Shown here piece by piece: positions 15,266 through 22,489 of a stretch of DNA of 22,489 bases. Location of the stretch: positions 1 through 22,489 of the forward strand of contig DASZUI010000214.1 in the NCBI GenBank assembly GCA_035547675.1, in the 5' to 3' direction. The first letter of the stretch is position 1. Each line of letters begins with the position of its first letter. Made by a program: the position numbers and the translations under genes. The notes under the pieces were generated by a model. That model saw only the letters and a program-made list of their open reading frames with translations, had not been told where the DNA came from and did no database searches. Origin of the DNA: DASZTU01 sp035547675 (lineage in GTDB: Bacteria; Pseudomonadota; Alphaproteobacteria; Rhizobiales; Devosiaceae).

Positions 15266-15598
15266 TCGCATTCTCCTCGAGGCATCCCGGCACCATCCGG
15301 AATGCGCACGACACAAAGTTTGAGCCGGCAAGGACCCGCTCGAAGCGGACCGAAACGCCGACTGCGACGACGCTGACCATAAGAATGCCTGAGCGCGTTC
15401 TTTGCTCCAACGGCTTGGGGACTGATTCTGCTGCCATTTAATTCTTTAGGGGTGAAGCGTTGCACGGCTGCATCGCTTGTCTGCCGCGAACAAGGGATGG
15501 CCGGATTGTTGCCGCGGAATTGCCATATTTCGGCCGCGGCGCAGACGATCAAGTTTATTGAAACTTAAACTTTTCCACAGGCCCTGCCCTGCCGGACG
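15266..15598. other. Intergenic region between outer-membrane gene and cysNC
   Basis: No convincing gene is seen on either strand. The part next to 15265 must hold the promoter of the minus-strand barrel gene, but no box stands out. An AT-rich patch near 15551-15574 contains the perfect dyad AAGTTT-ATTG-AAACTT (15551-15566) followed by another AAACTT. The stretch then runs into the 16-bp tandem repeat beside cysNC. Confidence 0.6.
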
Positions 15599-15662
15599 GA
15601 GACTCGGCCATGCAGAGACTCGGCCGGGCGGAGACTCAGCAGGACGGAGACTCAGATGGAGT
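15599..15662. repeat. 16-bp tandem repeat, four copies, overlapping the cysNC stop
   Basis: GAGACTC recurs at 15599, 15615, 15631 and 15647, exactly 16 bp apart. Copies 1 and 2 continue CGGCC, copies 3 and 4 continue AG; copies 3 and 4 are both preceded by a C-G-rich segment ending in CG. The stop codon of the minus-strand cysNC gene (15652-15654) lies inside copy 4, so the last codons of that gene are part of the repeat. The array probably arose by slippage from the gene's 3' end. Confidence 0.8.
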
Positions 15663-17568
15663 AGCTGCCGTCCTGCCCGAAGAGTCGTTCGTAGAGTTCG
15701 TCGGCAAGCAGGTCGGCGGGGAATCGGCCGCCGTGGAGCACGACGTCGGGATCGAGCGGCGGCTCGAAGGGGCTGTCGATGCCGGTGAAATTCTTGATCT
15801 CGCCGCGGCGCGCCCGGGCATAGAGGCCCTTGGGGTCGCGGGCCTCGCAGATCTCGAGGGGGGTGTCGACATAGACTTCGGTGAAACGCACGCCGGCGGC
15901 AATCTCGCGGGCGAGCCGGCGTTCATTGCGGAAGGGCGAGATGAAGGAGACGATCACCACGAGCCCGGCATCGGCCATAAGGCGCGCCACCTCGGCAACC
16001 CGGCGGATATTTTCGACGCGATCTGCTTCGGTGAAGCCGAGGTCCTTGTTGAGGCCGTGGCGGACATTGTCGCCATCGAGGATATAGGCGTGCCGCCCCT
16101 CGGCGGTGAGCCGCCGCTCGATGAGGTTGGCGATCGAGGATTTGCCGGAGCCGGACAAGCCGGTGAACCAGACGATCTGCGGCTCCTGCCCGAGCAGATC
16201 GGCGCGAACCTGCCGGTTCACGTCGAAGCTCTGGTAGGAGAGATTCTGGGCGCGGCGCAGGCCGAATTCGATGACCCCTGCCCCCACCGTGGCATTGCTC
16301 AGCCGGTCGATCAGGATAAACGCGCCGGTCTGACCGCCTTCGGCGAAGGAATCATAGGCGATCGGCTTATCGGTCGCGATGGTGACCGTGCCCACCTCGT
16401 TGAGCTCGAGGCTCTTGGCGGGGCTCTTTTCCAGCGTATTGACGTTGGTGCGGAATTTGAGCTCGGTGATTGAGGCGGGCACGAGCTGGGAACCCAGCTT
16501 CAACAGATAGCCGCGGCCGGGAAAAGCCGGCTCGTCCTGCATCCAGATGAGGCGCGCCTGGAACTGGTTGGAATATTCAGGCGTCTGGCCCGGGCGGACG
16601 AGCACGTCACCGCGCGACACGTCGATCTCGCGGTCGAGCACCAGCGTAACGGCCTGGCCCGTAATGGCCGAGTCGAGGTCGCCATCCATGGTGACGATAC
16701 GAGAGACGCGGGCCGGCTTGCGCGAGGCGGCCACAAGCAGCTCGTCGCCAACCGAAACGCTGCCCGCCGCGATCGTGCCCGAAAAGCCGCGGAAATCGAG
16801 ATTGGGGCGGTTCACCCATTGCACGGGAAAGCGGAACGGCCGGCCGGCGCGGTCTTCGGCCACATCGATCGATTCGAGATAGGGAACCAGCTGCGGCCCC
16901 CGGTACCAGGGCGTCTGGCCGCTGGGGCGCAATATGTTGTCGCCCTTGAGGGCCGAAACCGGGATCGCCTCGAGGGTGGCGAAGCCGAGCGGCTCGGCGA
17001 AGGCCTTGTAGGCCTCGGCGATCTCGGAGAACACCTGCTCGTTGTAATCCACCAGGTCGATCTTGTTGACCACCAGCACGACGTGCTTCACCCCGATCAG
17101 CGACAGGATGAAGCTGTGGCGCCGGGTCTGGGTCAGCAGGCCCTTGCGGGCATCCACCAGCACCAGAGCGAGATCGGCATTGGAGGCGCCGGTCGCCATG
17201 TTGCGGGTATATTGCTCGTGGCCGGGCGTGTCGGCGACGATGAATTTCCGCTTGTCGGTGGAGAAGAAGCGGTAGGCGACGTCGATGGTGATGCCCTGCT
17301 CCCGCTCGGCGGTCAGGCCGTCGACGAGTAGCGAGAAATCGATGCCCTCCTCGCCCACGGTGCGGTTGCGGCTCTCCTTGCGAAGGCTCGCGAGCTGGTC
17401 GTCGAGAATAAGCTGGCTGTCGTAAAGGAGGCGGCCAATCAGCGTCGACTTGCCGTCGTCCACGCTGCCGCAGGTCATGAAGCGCAGCAGCCCCTTGCCC
17501 GTCTGCTGATCGAGCCAGAGGTCAAGGTCGGTGTCGGCGGCGGTAAAGGCGGCGGCAGTCGTGCTCAA
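15652..17568 (-). CDS. cysNC: Bifunctional sulfate adenylyltransferase subunit 1 / adenylylsulfate kinase (CysN-CysC fusion)
   Basis: 638-residue fusion. Residues about 25-440 are CysN, the GTPase subunit of ATP sulfurylase (GSVDDGKST 34-42, DTPGHEQYTRN, VNKIDLVDY, then EF-Tu-like barrels). Residues about 455-635 are APS kinase (GLSGSGKSS near 467-475, LDGDNVRHGLNKDLGF, FISPFRNERR). With CysD it makes APS from sulfate and ATP, and the C-terminal domain phosphorylates it to PAPS. The only plausible start is TTG at 17568, 1 bp after the cysD stop, with AGGAAGG 11 nt upstream, so translation is probably coupled to cysD. NodQ of rhizobia has the same fusion, but no nod genes are nearby, so assimilation is the likelier role. 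Confidence 0.95.
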   Translation of the reverse strand: MSTTAAAFTAADTDLDLWLDQQTGKGLLRFMTCGSVDDGKSTLIGRLLYDSQLILDDQLASLRKESRNRTVGEEGIDFSLLVDGLTAEREQGITIDVAYRFFSTDKRKFIVADTPGHEQYTRNMATGASNADLALVLVDARKGLLTQTRRHSFILSLIGVKHVVLVVNKIDLVDYNEQVFSEIAEAYKAFAEPLGFATLEAIPVSALKGDNILRPSGQTPWYRGPQLVPYLESIDVAEDRAGRPFRFPVQWVNRPNLDFRGFSGTIAAGSVSVGDELLVAASRKPARVSRIVTMDGDLDSAITGQAVTLVLDREIDVSRGDVLVRPGQTPEYSNQFQARLIWMQDEPAFPGRGYLLKLGSQLVPASITELKFRTNVNTLEKSPAKSLELNEVGTVTIATDKPIAYDSFAEGGQTGAFILIDRLSNATVGAGVIEFGLRRAQNLSYQSFDVNRQVRADLLGQEPQIVWFTGLSGSGKSSIANLIERRLTAEGRHAYILDGDNVRHGLNKDLGFTEADRVENIRRVAEVARLMADAGLVVIVSFISPFRNERRLAREIAAGVRFTEVYVDTPLEICEARDPKGLYARARRGEIKNFTGIDSPFEPPLDPDVVLHGGRFPADLLADELYERLFGQDGSYSI

Positions 17569-17569
17569 C

Positions 17570-18475
17570 TCAGAAATAGCCTTCCTGCTTCTTCTTTTCC
17601 ATCGAGCCGGCCTGGTCGGTGTCGATGAGCCGCCCCTCGCGCTCGGAGGTGCGAGAGGCCTGCATTTCCATGATGATCGACGGCAGGTCTGCCGCCTGCG
17701 AGCGGATGGCGCCGGTCAGCGGGTAGCAGCCCAGGGTGCGGAAGCGCACCGTCTCGATTGCCGGGACCTCGCCTTGTTCCAGGGGATAGCGGTCGTCGTC
17801 GATCATGATGAGCGTGCCCTGCCGCTCGACCACCGGGCGGGGACGAGCGAAATAGAGCGGCACGATCTCGATGTTCTCGGCATAGATGTAGGTCCAGATG
17901 TCGAGCTCGGTCCAGTTCGACAGCGGAAAGACCCGCATGCTCTCGCCCGGTGCAAGACGGGTGTTGAAGATGCGCCAGAGCTCGGGCCGCTGGTTCTTGG
18001 GGTCCCAGGCATGCTGGGCGTTGCGGTGCGAGAAGATTCGCTCCTTGGCGCGACTCTTCTCCTCGTCGCGCCGTGCCCCGCCGATTGCGGCGTCGTAACG
18101 CCCGGCATCGAGCGCCTGGCGCAGCGCCTGCGTCTTCATGATGTCCGTGTAGCGCGCGGACCCATGGGTGAACGGCGTAACCTTGGCGGCCAGCCCGTCG
18201 GGGTTGGTGTGGACGATCAGCTCGAAGCCATGCTCGCGCGCCATGCGATCGCGGAACGCGATCATTTCCCGGAACTTCCAGGTCGTATCGATATGAAGCA
18301 GCGGGAACGGGATGCGGCTCGGATAAAACGCCTTGCGCGCAAGGTGCAGCAGGACGGAAGAATCCTTGCCGATGGAATACATCATCACCGGCCGCTCGAA
18401 GCTGGCGGCGACCTCGCGAAAAATCTCGATGCTCTCCGATTCGAGCGATTTGAGATGCGAGAGCGCGTTCGGCAT
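17570..18475 (-). CDS. cysD: Sulfate adenylyltransferase subunit 2 (CysD)
   Basis: 301 residues, the usual CysD length. PP-loop SIGKDSSV (34-41) binds ATP; further family motifs are LLHIDTTWKFREM, HTNPDG, GGARRDEEKSRAKERIFS and the C-terminal GSMEKKKQEGYF. The ATG at 18475 is chosen over an in-frame TTG 4 codons upstream because it gives the usual N-terminus and has GGAA 6 nt before it. First gene of a cysD-cysNC operon. Just upstream lies a possible hairpin that covers its ribosome site. No cysH, cysI or cysG is present in the window. Confidence 0.95.
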   Translation of the reverse strand: MPNALSHLKSLESESIEIFREVAASFERPVMMYSIGKDSSVLLHLARKAFYPSRIPFPLLHIDTTWKFREMIAFRDRMAREHGFELIVHTNPDGLAAKVTPFTHGSARYTDIMKTQALRQALDAGRYDAAIGGARRDEEKSRAKERIFSHRNAQHAWDPKNQRPELWRIFNTRLAPGESMRVFPLSNWTELDIWTYIYAENIEIVPLYFARPRPVVERQGTLIMIDDDRYPLEQGEVPAIETVRFRTLGCYPLTGAIRSQAADLPSIIMEMQASRTSEREGRLIDTDQAGSMEKKKQEGYF

Positions 18476-18479
18476 AAGC

Positions 18480-18522
18480 GGTTCCAAGGGGCGTTATCCG
18501 GCTGCAAATACGCTCTTGGACC
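18480..18522 (-). promoter_or_regulatory. Possible leader hairpin over the cysD ribosome site
   Basis: GGTTCCAAG (18480-18488) pairs with CTTGGACC (18515-18522) with one bulged base, and the stem continues as GCGT (18491-18494) with ACGC (18510-18513) around a 15-nt loop. In RNA sense the 3' arm contains GGAACC, directly before the cysD ATG, so folding would hide the ribosome site. It could instead be a DNA operator dyad. Confidence 0.4.
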
Positions 18523-18554
18523 TTGGGCGACAAGCTGGCCGGCCGCCATGGGCC

Positions 18555-18731
18555 TCAATAGCAGCCGAGCCGTTGCGCAAAGGCCAGGCTTTGAAGGAGA
18601 GGATCGTCGGATTGCGCGAGCTGCGACAAGGTCTCGAATGCGGTGCGCGGGCGCGACGCGAAAATATTCCTCGGGGCTCGCTGGCGACCGGGCGCGACAA
18701 TTGGCGTCCTTCCGAATCCCGGCCCCGGCAT
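18555..18731 (-). CDS. Possible small protein upstream of cysD (58 residues), uncertain
   Basis: An open frame upstream of cysD on the same strand, ending 79 bp before it. The last 35 residues look protein-like rather than random: RNIFASRPRTAFETLSQLAQ, then SDDPLLQSLAFAQRLGCY, predicted as an amphipathic helical segment. The N-terminal 20 residues are Pro/Gly/Arg-rich and the ATG at 18731 lacks a good ribosome site, so the true start is unclear. I do not recognise the protein. It might be a short leader-type gene, the 3' remnant of a degraded gene, or a chance frame. The remaining part of the 313-bp gap between cysD and the hydrolase shows nothing further. Confidence 0.3.
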   Translation of the reverse strand: MPGPGFGRTPIVAPGRQRAPRNIFASRPRTAFETLSQLAQSDDPLLQSLAFAQRLGCY

Positions 18732-18788
18732 GCTTCTGGTAAGCGAGCGTATCGTTGTCCTGCGTCGCTTCGGCCGGAGGCCGCTCTT

Positions 18789-19697
18789 ATGTTTCATCGC
18801 CATATTCGCCGCGCAAGAGGCGCCGTCCTGTGGGCCATTCTTGCGCCGCTCATGGCGACATTGCTCTGGGTCCTCGCAGCCGGCGGAGCCGGAGCACAAT
18901 CGGCCGAGCCCAGGACAGTCACCTTTCCGAGCGCCGACGGCAAGACAACGCTGACAGGCTATCTCTTCGCGCCGGCCGGCCGGCCGAAGACAGCGCCGGC
19001 GGTTGTGCTGATGCACGGGCGTGGCGGCGCCTATCTGCGGCGCGCCAAAGGCAACTTTTCCGCCGTGACGCTCGACAAGAACCTGCGCGAATGGGCCGAG
19101 CTGTGGTCGGCACAGGGCTATTGGGCGCTGGTCGTCGACAGCTTCAGCGCCCGAGGCATGGCGGCAGGCCTGCCGCCGGTGGCGACCGATGCCGGCCGTA
19201 CCGCCGGCGAGACCGAGGATGCGATCCGCCCGCTCGATGCCTATGGGGCCCTGCGCTATCTGCGCGCTTCGCCGCGGGTGAAGCCGGACCGGGTGGCGCT
19301 CGAGGGCTGGTCGAACGGGGCGAGCGCCGCGCTGGCGGCAATGAACCGCGACATGCTGTCGGGCATGCAGGCGACCAATGGGCACGGCTTCCGGGCGGCG
19401 CTGGCGTTCTATCCCGGCTGCACGGCCAAGAACCTCGGCGCGACCTATCGGCCCTATGCGCCGGTCCGCATCTTTTTCGGCGGCCATGACAGTCCGCAGG
19501 CGATTGCCGCCTGCCAGAAGCTCGCGCAGGCCGGCAAGGGCGCCGGGGGCGACATCGGGGTTACGGTCTTCGATTCGGCCAGCCGCGACTTCGACGATCC
19601 GATGCGCCGGCGTTCGGATGCCGAGGCGGACGAGACCGCAACCGCTGAAGCGCGCAAGCAGGCTGTGGCGCTGCTGGGGAGTGCGCTCGAACACTGA
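18789..19697 (+). CDS. Exported alpha/beta hydrolase, dienelactone-hydrolase family, catalytic His replaced by Arg
   Basis: 302 residues. A hydrophobic leader (about 1-36, ending AGA-Q) suggests export or membrane anchoring. The body is a dienelactone-hydrolase-type fold: VVLMHGRGG (oxyanion loop), LEGWSNGASAA with nucleophile S175, and FFGGHDSP with acid D234. The third triad residue should be His in the motif xHDFDDP about 31 residues later; here the motif reads SRDFDDP with R266 (codon CGC, one transition from CAC). The protein may be inactive as a hydrolase, or use another base. ATG at 18789 is preceded by GGAGG at 8 nt. The frame is open far upstream but without protein-like content. It is a single gene, not obviously tied to its neighbours. 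Confidence 0.85.
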   Translation: MFHRHIRRARGAVLWAILAPLMATLLWVLAAGGAGAQSAEPRTVTFPSADGKTTLTGYLFAPAGRPKTAPAVVLMHGRGGAYLRRAKGNFSAVTLDKNLREWAELWSAQGYWALVVDSFSARGMAAGLPPVATDAGRTAGETEDAIRPLDAYGALRYLRASPRVKPDRVALEGWSNGASAALAAMNRDMLSGMQATNGHGFRAALAFYPGCTAKNLGATYRPYAPVRIFFGGHDSPQAIAACQKLAQAGKGAGGDIGVTVFDSASRDFDDPMRRRSDAEADETATAEARKQAVALLGSALEH

Positions 19698-19850
19698 GCC
19701 CAAGGGTAACGCATGGCGGCGCCCGAGGCGGCGCGCGAAGGATGTTCTCTGCGCCGCGCTGAGAATGGAACGCTATGTTCTTTAGAGGCTTGTCGCTTGT
19801 CGGGGCGGCCGGCCGTCCCTAATGTCGGCCGCGATTTCAGGACGAGCCCG

Positions 19851-20900
19851 ATGACCCAATATACCGACATGCCGGCCGCGATCGGCCACACACCGCTGAT
19901 CCGCCTCAACCGCGTCTCCGAGATGACCGGATGCGAAATCTGGGGCAAGGCCGAAGTCCTCAATCCGGGCCAGTCGGTCAAGGATCGCGCGGCGCTCTAC
20001 ATCGTGCGCGACGCGGTCCGCCGGGGCCTGCTCGAGCCGGGCGGCACGATCGTCGAGGGTACGGCCGGGAACACCGGCATCGGGTTGGCGCTGGTCGCCA
20101 ATGCATTGGGCTTCAAGACGGTGATCATCATCCCCGAGACCCAGAGCCAGGAGAAGAAGGACGCGCTGCGGCTCTATGGTGCCGAGCTGATCGAGGTGCC
20201 GGCCAAGCCCTACAAGGACCCGAACAATTACGTGAAGCTCTCGGGCCGGCTGGCGAGCAAGCTGGCAGGCGAGCTGCCGCATGGGGCAATCTGGGCCAAC
20301 CAGTTCGACAATGTCGCCAACCGGCAGGCGCATATCGAAACCACGGGACCCGAGATTTTCGCCGATACCGGCGGCAAGATCGACGGCTTTATCTGCTCGG
20401 TCGGCTCGGGCGGTACGCTGGGCGGCATCGCCATGGCGCTCAAATCGCTGAACCCGGCGATCCAGATCGGGCTTGCCGATCCCGAGGGTTCGGCGCTTTA
20501 CAATTATTATTCAACCGGCGAGCTGAAATCCTCGGGCAATTCCATCACCGAGGGTATCGGCCAGGGCCGGGTCACCGCCAATCTGGAAGACCTCAAGGTG
20601 GATCACGCCTATCAGATATCGGACAGCGAGGCCCTGCCCTATGTGTTCGATCTGCTCGAACATGAGGGTCTGTGCCTGGGCGGGTCGAGCGCCATCAATA
20701 TTGCCGGGGCCGTGCGGCTGGCGCGCGACCTGGGGCCGGGCAAGACGATCGTGACGATCCTTGCCGACTACGGCAACCGCTACCAGACCAAGCTCTACAA
20801 CCCCGATTTCCTGCGGCAGCGCAATCTGCCGGTGCCCGGCTGGCTGGAACGCCGGCCGAGCGTCGACATCGGGTCGGTCACCGTGACGGAGCCTGCCTGA
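19851..20900 (+). CDS. cysK: Cysteine synthase A (O-acetylserine sulfhydrylase)
   Basis: 349 residues, the longer alphaproteobacterial form. PLP enzyme that makes cysteine from O-acetylserine and sulfide in the cytoplasm. The PLP lysine is K44 in NPGQSVKDRA; the substrate loop is EGTAGNTGIGLA (TAGNTG in place of the more common TSGNTG); the phosphate-binding glycine loop is CSVGSGGTLGG; and GLCLGGSSAIN is near the C-terminal half. ATG at 19851 has AGGA 8 nt upstream. A 153-bp gap before it holds its promoter; a near-palindromic CGGCCGGCCG core at 19806-19815 lies there. Cardiolipin synthase follows 3 bp after its stop, so they share a transcript. A cystathionine beta-synthase-like activity is possible but less likely. 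Confidence 0.92.
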   Translation: MTQYTDMPAAIGHTPLIRLNRVSEMTGCEIWGKAEVLNPGQSVKDRAALYIVRDAVRRGLLEPGGTIVEGTAGNTGIGLALVANALGFKTVIIIPETQSQEKKDALRLYGAELIEVPAKPYKDPNNYVKLSGRLASKLAGELPHGAIWANQFDNVANRQAHIETTGPEIFADTGGKIDGFICSVGSGGTLGGIAMALKSLNPAIQIGLADPEGSALYNYYSTGELKSSGNSITEGIGQGRVTANLEDLKVDHAYQISDSEALPYVFDLLEHEGLCLGGSSAINIAGAVRLARDLGPGKTIVTILADYGNRYQTKLYNPDFLRQRNLPVPGWLERRPSVDIGSVTVTEPA

Positions 20901-20903
20901 GGC

Positions 20904-22346
20904 ATGACGGGCTGGCTGGCCCTCCTTGCCGCAACCTCGCCGTTTCTGTCGGCGCTGACCGGGTTATTTTATGTGCTGGCGGCGATCTGCGCGGTTCGCG
21001 AAGTTATGGTGTCGCGCACCTCGCAGGGCTCCATCGCCTGGCTGATCTCGCTGGCATTGCTGCCCTTCCCCACCGTCATCATCTACTTCATCGTCGGCTG
21101 GAAGCATTTCGACGATTACGCCGCCGTGCAGGTTCGAGGCCGCCGGCTGAGCCGCGGTGGCCGCAGCCGGGGCATTCCGCTGATCGACGAGAAATGCAAC
21201 GCGGCCTGGCCGGTGCTCACCGGCATCGCGCAGATTCCGTTCCTGGCGGGAAACGAGGCGAAGCTGCTGATCGACGGCCAGGCGACCTTCGATTCGATCT
21301 TCGCCGGGATCGACAATGCGCAGCATTACCTGCTGGTGCAGTTCTACATCGTTCGCGACGATGCGCTGGGAAAGGTGCTGGCGGACAAGCTGATCGCCCG
21401 CGCACAGGCCGGCGTATCCGTGCGGCTACTCTATGACGACATCGGCAGCTACGGCCTGCCACGCCGCTATATCGAGCGGCTGCGCGCTGCGGGCGTCAAG
21501 GTTTCGGGGTTCAACAACCGGCATCGGTTCCTCCGCCTATACGGGCCGACGCGCCTCAATTACCGCAACCACCGGAAGATCGTGGTGGCGGATGGGCGCG
21601 AGGCCTGGGTCGGCGGCCATAATGTGGGGGTCGAATATCTGGGGCTCGATCCGCGTTTCGGCCGCTGGCGGGATACGCAGGTGCATGTCCGTGGGCCGGC
21701 GGCGCTGGCCTGCGGACTGGTTTTCGCGGAGGATTGGGAATGGGCTACCGGCGAGCGGCTGCAGCCCGCCCTGCCCGAGCCGATCGAGACCCCCGGCGAC
21801 CAGCCGGTTCTGGCCATGCCCTCGGGACCGGCAGACCGGCTCGAGGACTGCGCCATCGCCTTCACAGACGTGATCGGGCGGGCCCGCAAACGCATCTGGA
21901 TCGTCAGCCCGTATTTCGTGCCCGACCTCGACGTCCGCACCGCGCTCTATGCCGCCGTGCTGCGCGGCGTGGAGGTGAAACTCCTGCTGCCGCACAAGCC
22001 GGACCACCTGCTGGTCTGGCTGGCGAGCAACGCCCACGCCAACCAGATGGTCGACCGCGGGGTCGCCGTCCATCGCTATCAGGACGGGTTCCTCCACGAG
22101 AAGGCCATTCTCATCGACGATGCGATTGCGGGCCTGGGTACGGTGAATTTCGACAACCGTTCCTTTGCGATAAATTTCGAGTTGACCCTGTGGTTCACGG
22201 GGCGGCAGATGATCGAGGATGTCGAGGCGACGCTGGCGGTCGATTTCGCCAATTCGCGCCGCACGACGGTTGAGGACGTGGGGAAGCTGCCGATCGTCAG
22301 CCGCTTCGTGGGTCAGGCGGCGAAGCTGCTTTCGCCAATGCTATAG
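20904..22346 (+). CDS. cls: Cardiolipin synthase (phospholipase D family)
   Basis: 480 residues. Two N-terminal membrane helices (about 5-35 and 40-65) anchor it to the inner membrane, followed by two phospholipase D domains. The first HKD motif is H223-K225-D230 (NHRKIVVADG), the second H398-K400-D405 (LHEKAILIDD), each followed by the usual Gly/Asn (WVGGHN; GTVNFDNRSF). It condenses two phosphatidylglycerols to cardiolipin and glycerol. ATG at 20904 is 3 bp after the cysK stop, with TGAGGC before it. All catalytic residues are present. Confidence 0.93.
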   Translation: MTGWLALLAATSPFLSALTGLFYVLAAICAVREVMVSRTSQGSIAWLISLALLPFPTVIIYFIVGWKHFDDYAAVQVRGRRLSRGGRSRGIPLIDEKCNAAWPVLTGIAQIPFLAGNEAKLLIDGQATFDSIFAGIDNAQHYLLVQFYIVRDDALGKVLADKLIARAQAGVSVRLLYDDIGSYGLPRRYIERLRAAGVKVSGFNNRHRFLRLYGPTRLNYRNHRKIVVADGREAWVGGHNVGVEYLGLDPRFGRWRDTQVHVRGPAALACGLVFAEDWEWATGERLQPALPEPIETPGDQPVLAMPSGPADRLEDCAIAFTDVIGRARKRIWIVSPYFVPDLDVRTALYAAVLRGVEVKLLLPHKPDHLLVWLASNAHANQMVDRGVAVHRYQDGFLHEKAILIDDAIAGLGTVNFDNRSFAINFELTLWFTGRQMIEDVEATLAVDFANSRRTTVEDVGKLPIVSRFVGQAAKLLSPML

Positions 22347-22355
22347 GAATTCTGC

Positions 22356-22489
22356 GTGACCGAGTTCGTCTTCCGCAGCGACAGCTATCTGCGCAGTCTC
22401 GATGCCGAGGTGGTCGAGGTCACGCCCGAGGGCGTCGTTCTCGACCGGACCATCTTCTATGCCACCTCCGGCGGCCAGCCCGGCGACCG
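22356..22489 (+). CDS. Alanyl-tRNA editing protein AlaX-like (partial, cut by window end)
   Basis: The first 44 codons of a gene that runs off the window. GTG at 22356 with AGGA 7 nt upstream, 9 bp after the cardiolipin synthase stop, so probably the third gene of that operon. The sequence TEFVFRSDSYLRSLDAEVV then FYATSGGQPGD matches the N-terminus of the AlaX/AlaRS second additional domain, in which GGQPGD is characteristic. The zinc-binding HxxxH and the C-terminal Cys/His lie beyond the window. AlaX proteins hydrolyse Ser- or Gly-tRNA-Ala. Confidence 0.8.
   Translation, partial: MTEFVFRSDSYLRSLDAEVVEVTPEGVVLDRTIFYATSGGQPGD

Noticed and set aside
18333..18788. N-terminal extension of the hydrolase frame
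   Set aside because: Overlaps cysD antisense; the ATG at 18789 has a good ribosome site and opens a leader peptide.
19802..19819. CGGCCGGCCG palindrome upstream of cysK as an operator or riboswitch
   Set aside because: Simple GC-rich palindromes of this size are expected by chance at this base composition, and no riboswitch pattern was recognised.

Overview
The window is high-G+C DNA from an alphaproteobacterium, most likely of the order Hyphomicrobiales (Rhizobiales). The signs are the urtABCDE layout with a long-form UrtB, a fused CysN/CysC protein, RopB/Omp25-type small outer-membrane barrels in tandem, a long-form cysteine synthase, and GC-rich mosaic palindromes between operon genes. 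The genus cannot be fixed from the sequence alone. Nothing suggests a plasmid, phage or genomic island: there is no integrase, transposase or CRISPR array, and coding character looks even throughout.

Layout. (1) 9-2712, minus strand: an enolase-superfamily acid-sugar dehydratase/racemase-like gene followed by a PLP- and zinc-dependent D-amino-acid deaminase. (2) 2929-8824, minus: a complete urea-type ABC importer, urtA-urtB-urtC-urtD-urtE, with a four-armed palindromic element between urtB and urtC and a short palindrome between urtD and urtE. (3) 9076-13354, plus, divergent from urtA: a 1121-residue hybrid sensor kinase whose sensor is an NCS1-like permease, joined through a cysteine-rich knuckle to the kinase and a receiver. 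A LuxR-type response regulator overlaps its end. The 251-bp divergent promoter region carries a TACGTC/GACGTA dyad next to a likely urtA -10 box. (4) 13369-13636, minus: tRNA-Cys(GCA) and tRNA-Asn(GTT). (5) 13867-15265, minus: two paralogous outer-membrane beta-barrels, the first with a clear terminator. (6) 15652-18475, minus: cysD and cysNC for sulfate activation, with a possible leader hairpin over the cysD start and a 16-bp tandem repeat running into the cysNC stop codon. (7) 18789-22489, plus: a secreted dienelactone-hydrolase-like protein that seems to lack its catalytic histidine, then cysK, a cardiolipin synthase, and the start of an alanyl-tRNA editing protein cut by the window end.

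How the parts may work together. The kinase and regulator next to urtA look like a dedicated two-component system controlling uptake of urea or a related nitrogen compound, with a transporter fold used as sensor. This is inferred from domain content, divergent orientation and the dyad; no target was shown. CysD/CysNC make APS/PAPS from sulfate, and CysK (in a separate transcription unit) uses the sulfide made after reduction to form cysteine. No urease genes are present in the window.

The most unusual items are the permease-kinase with its eight-cysteine knuckle, the putative operator facing urtA, the four-armed repeat inside the urt operon, the 16-bp repeat at the cysNC stop, and the hydrolase with Arg in place of the catalytic His.
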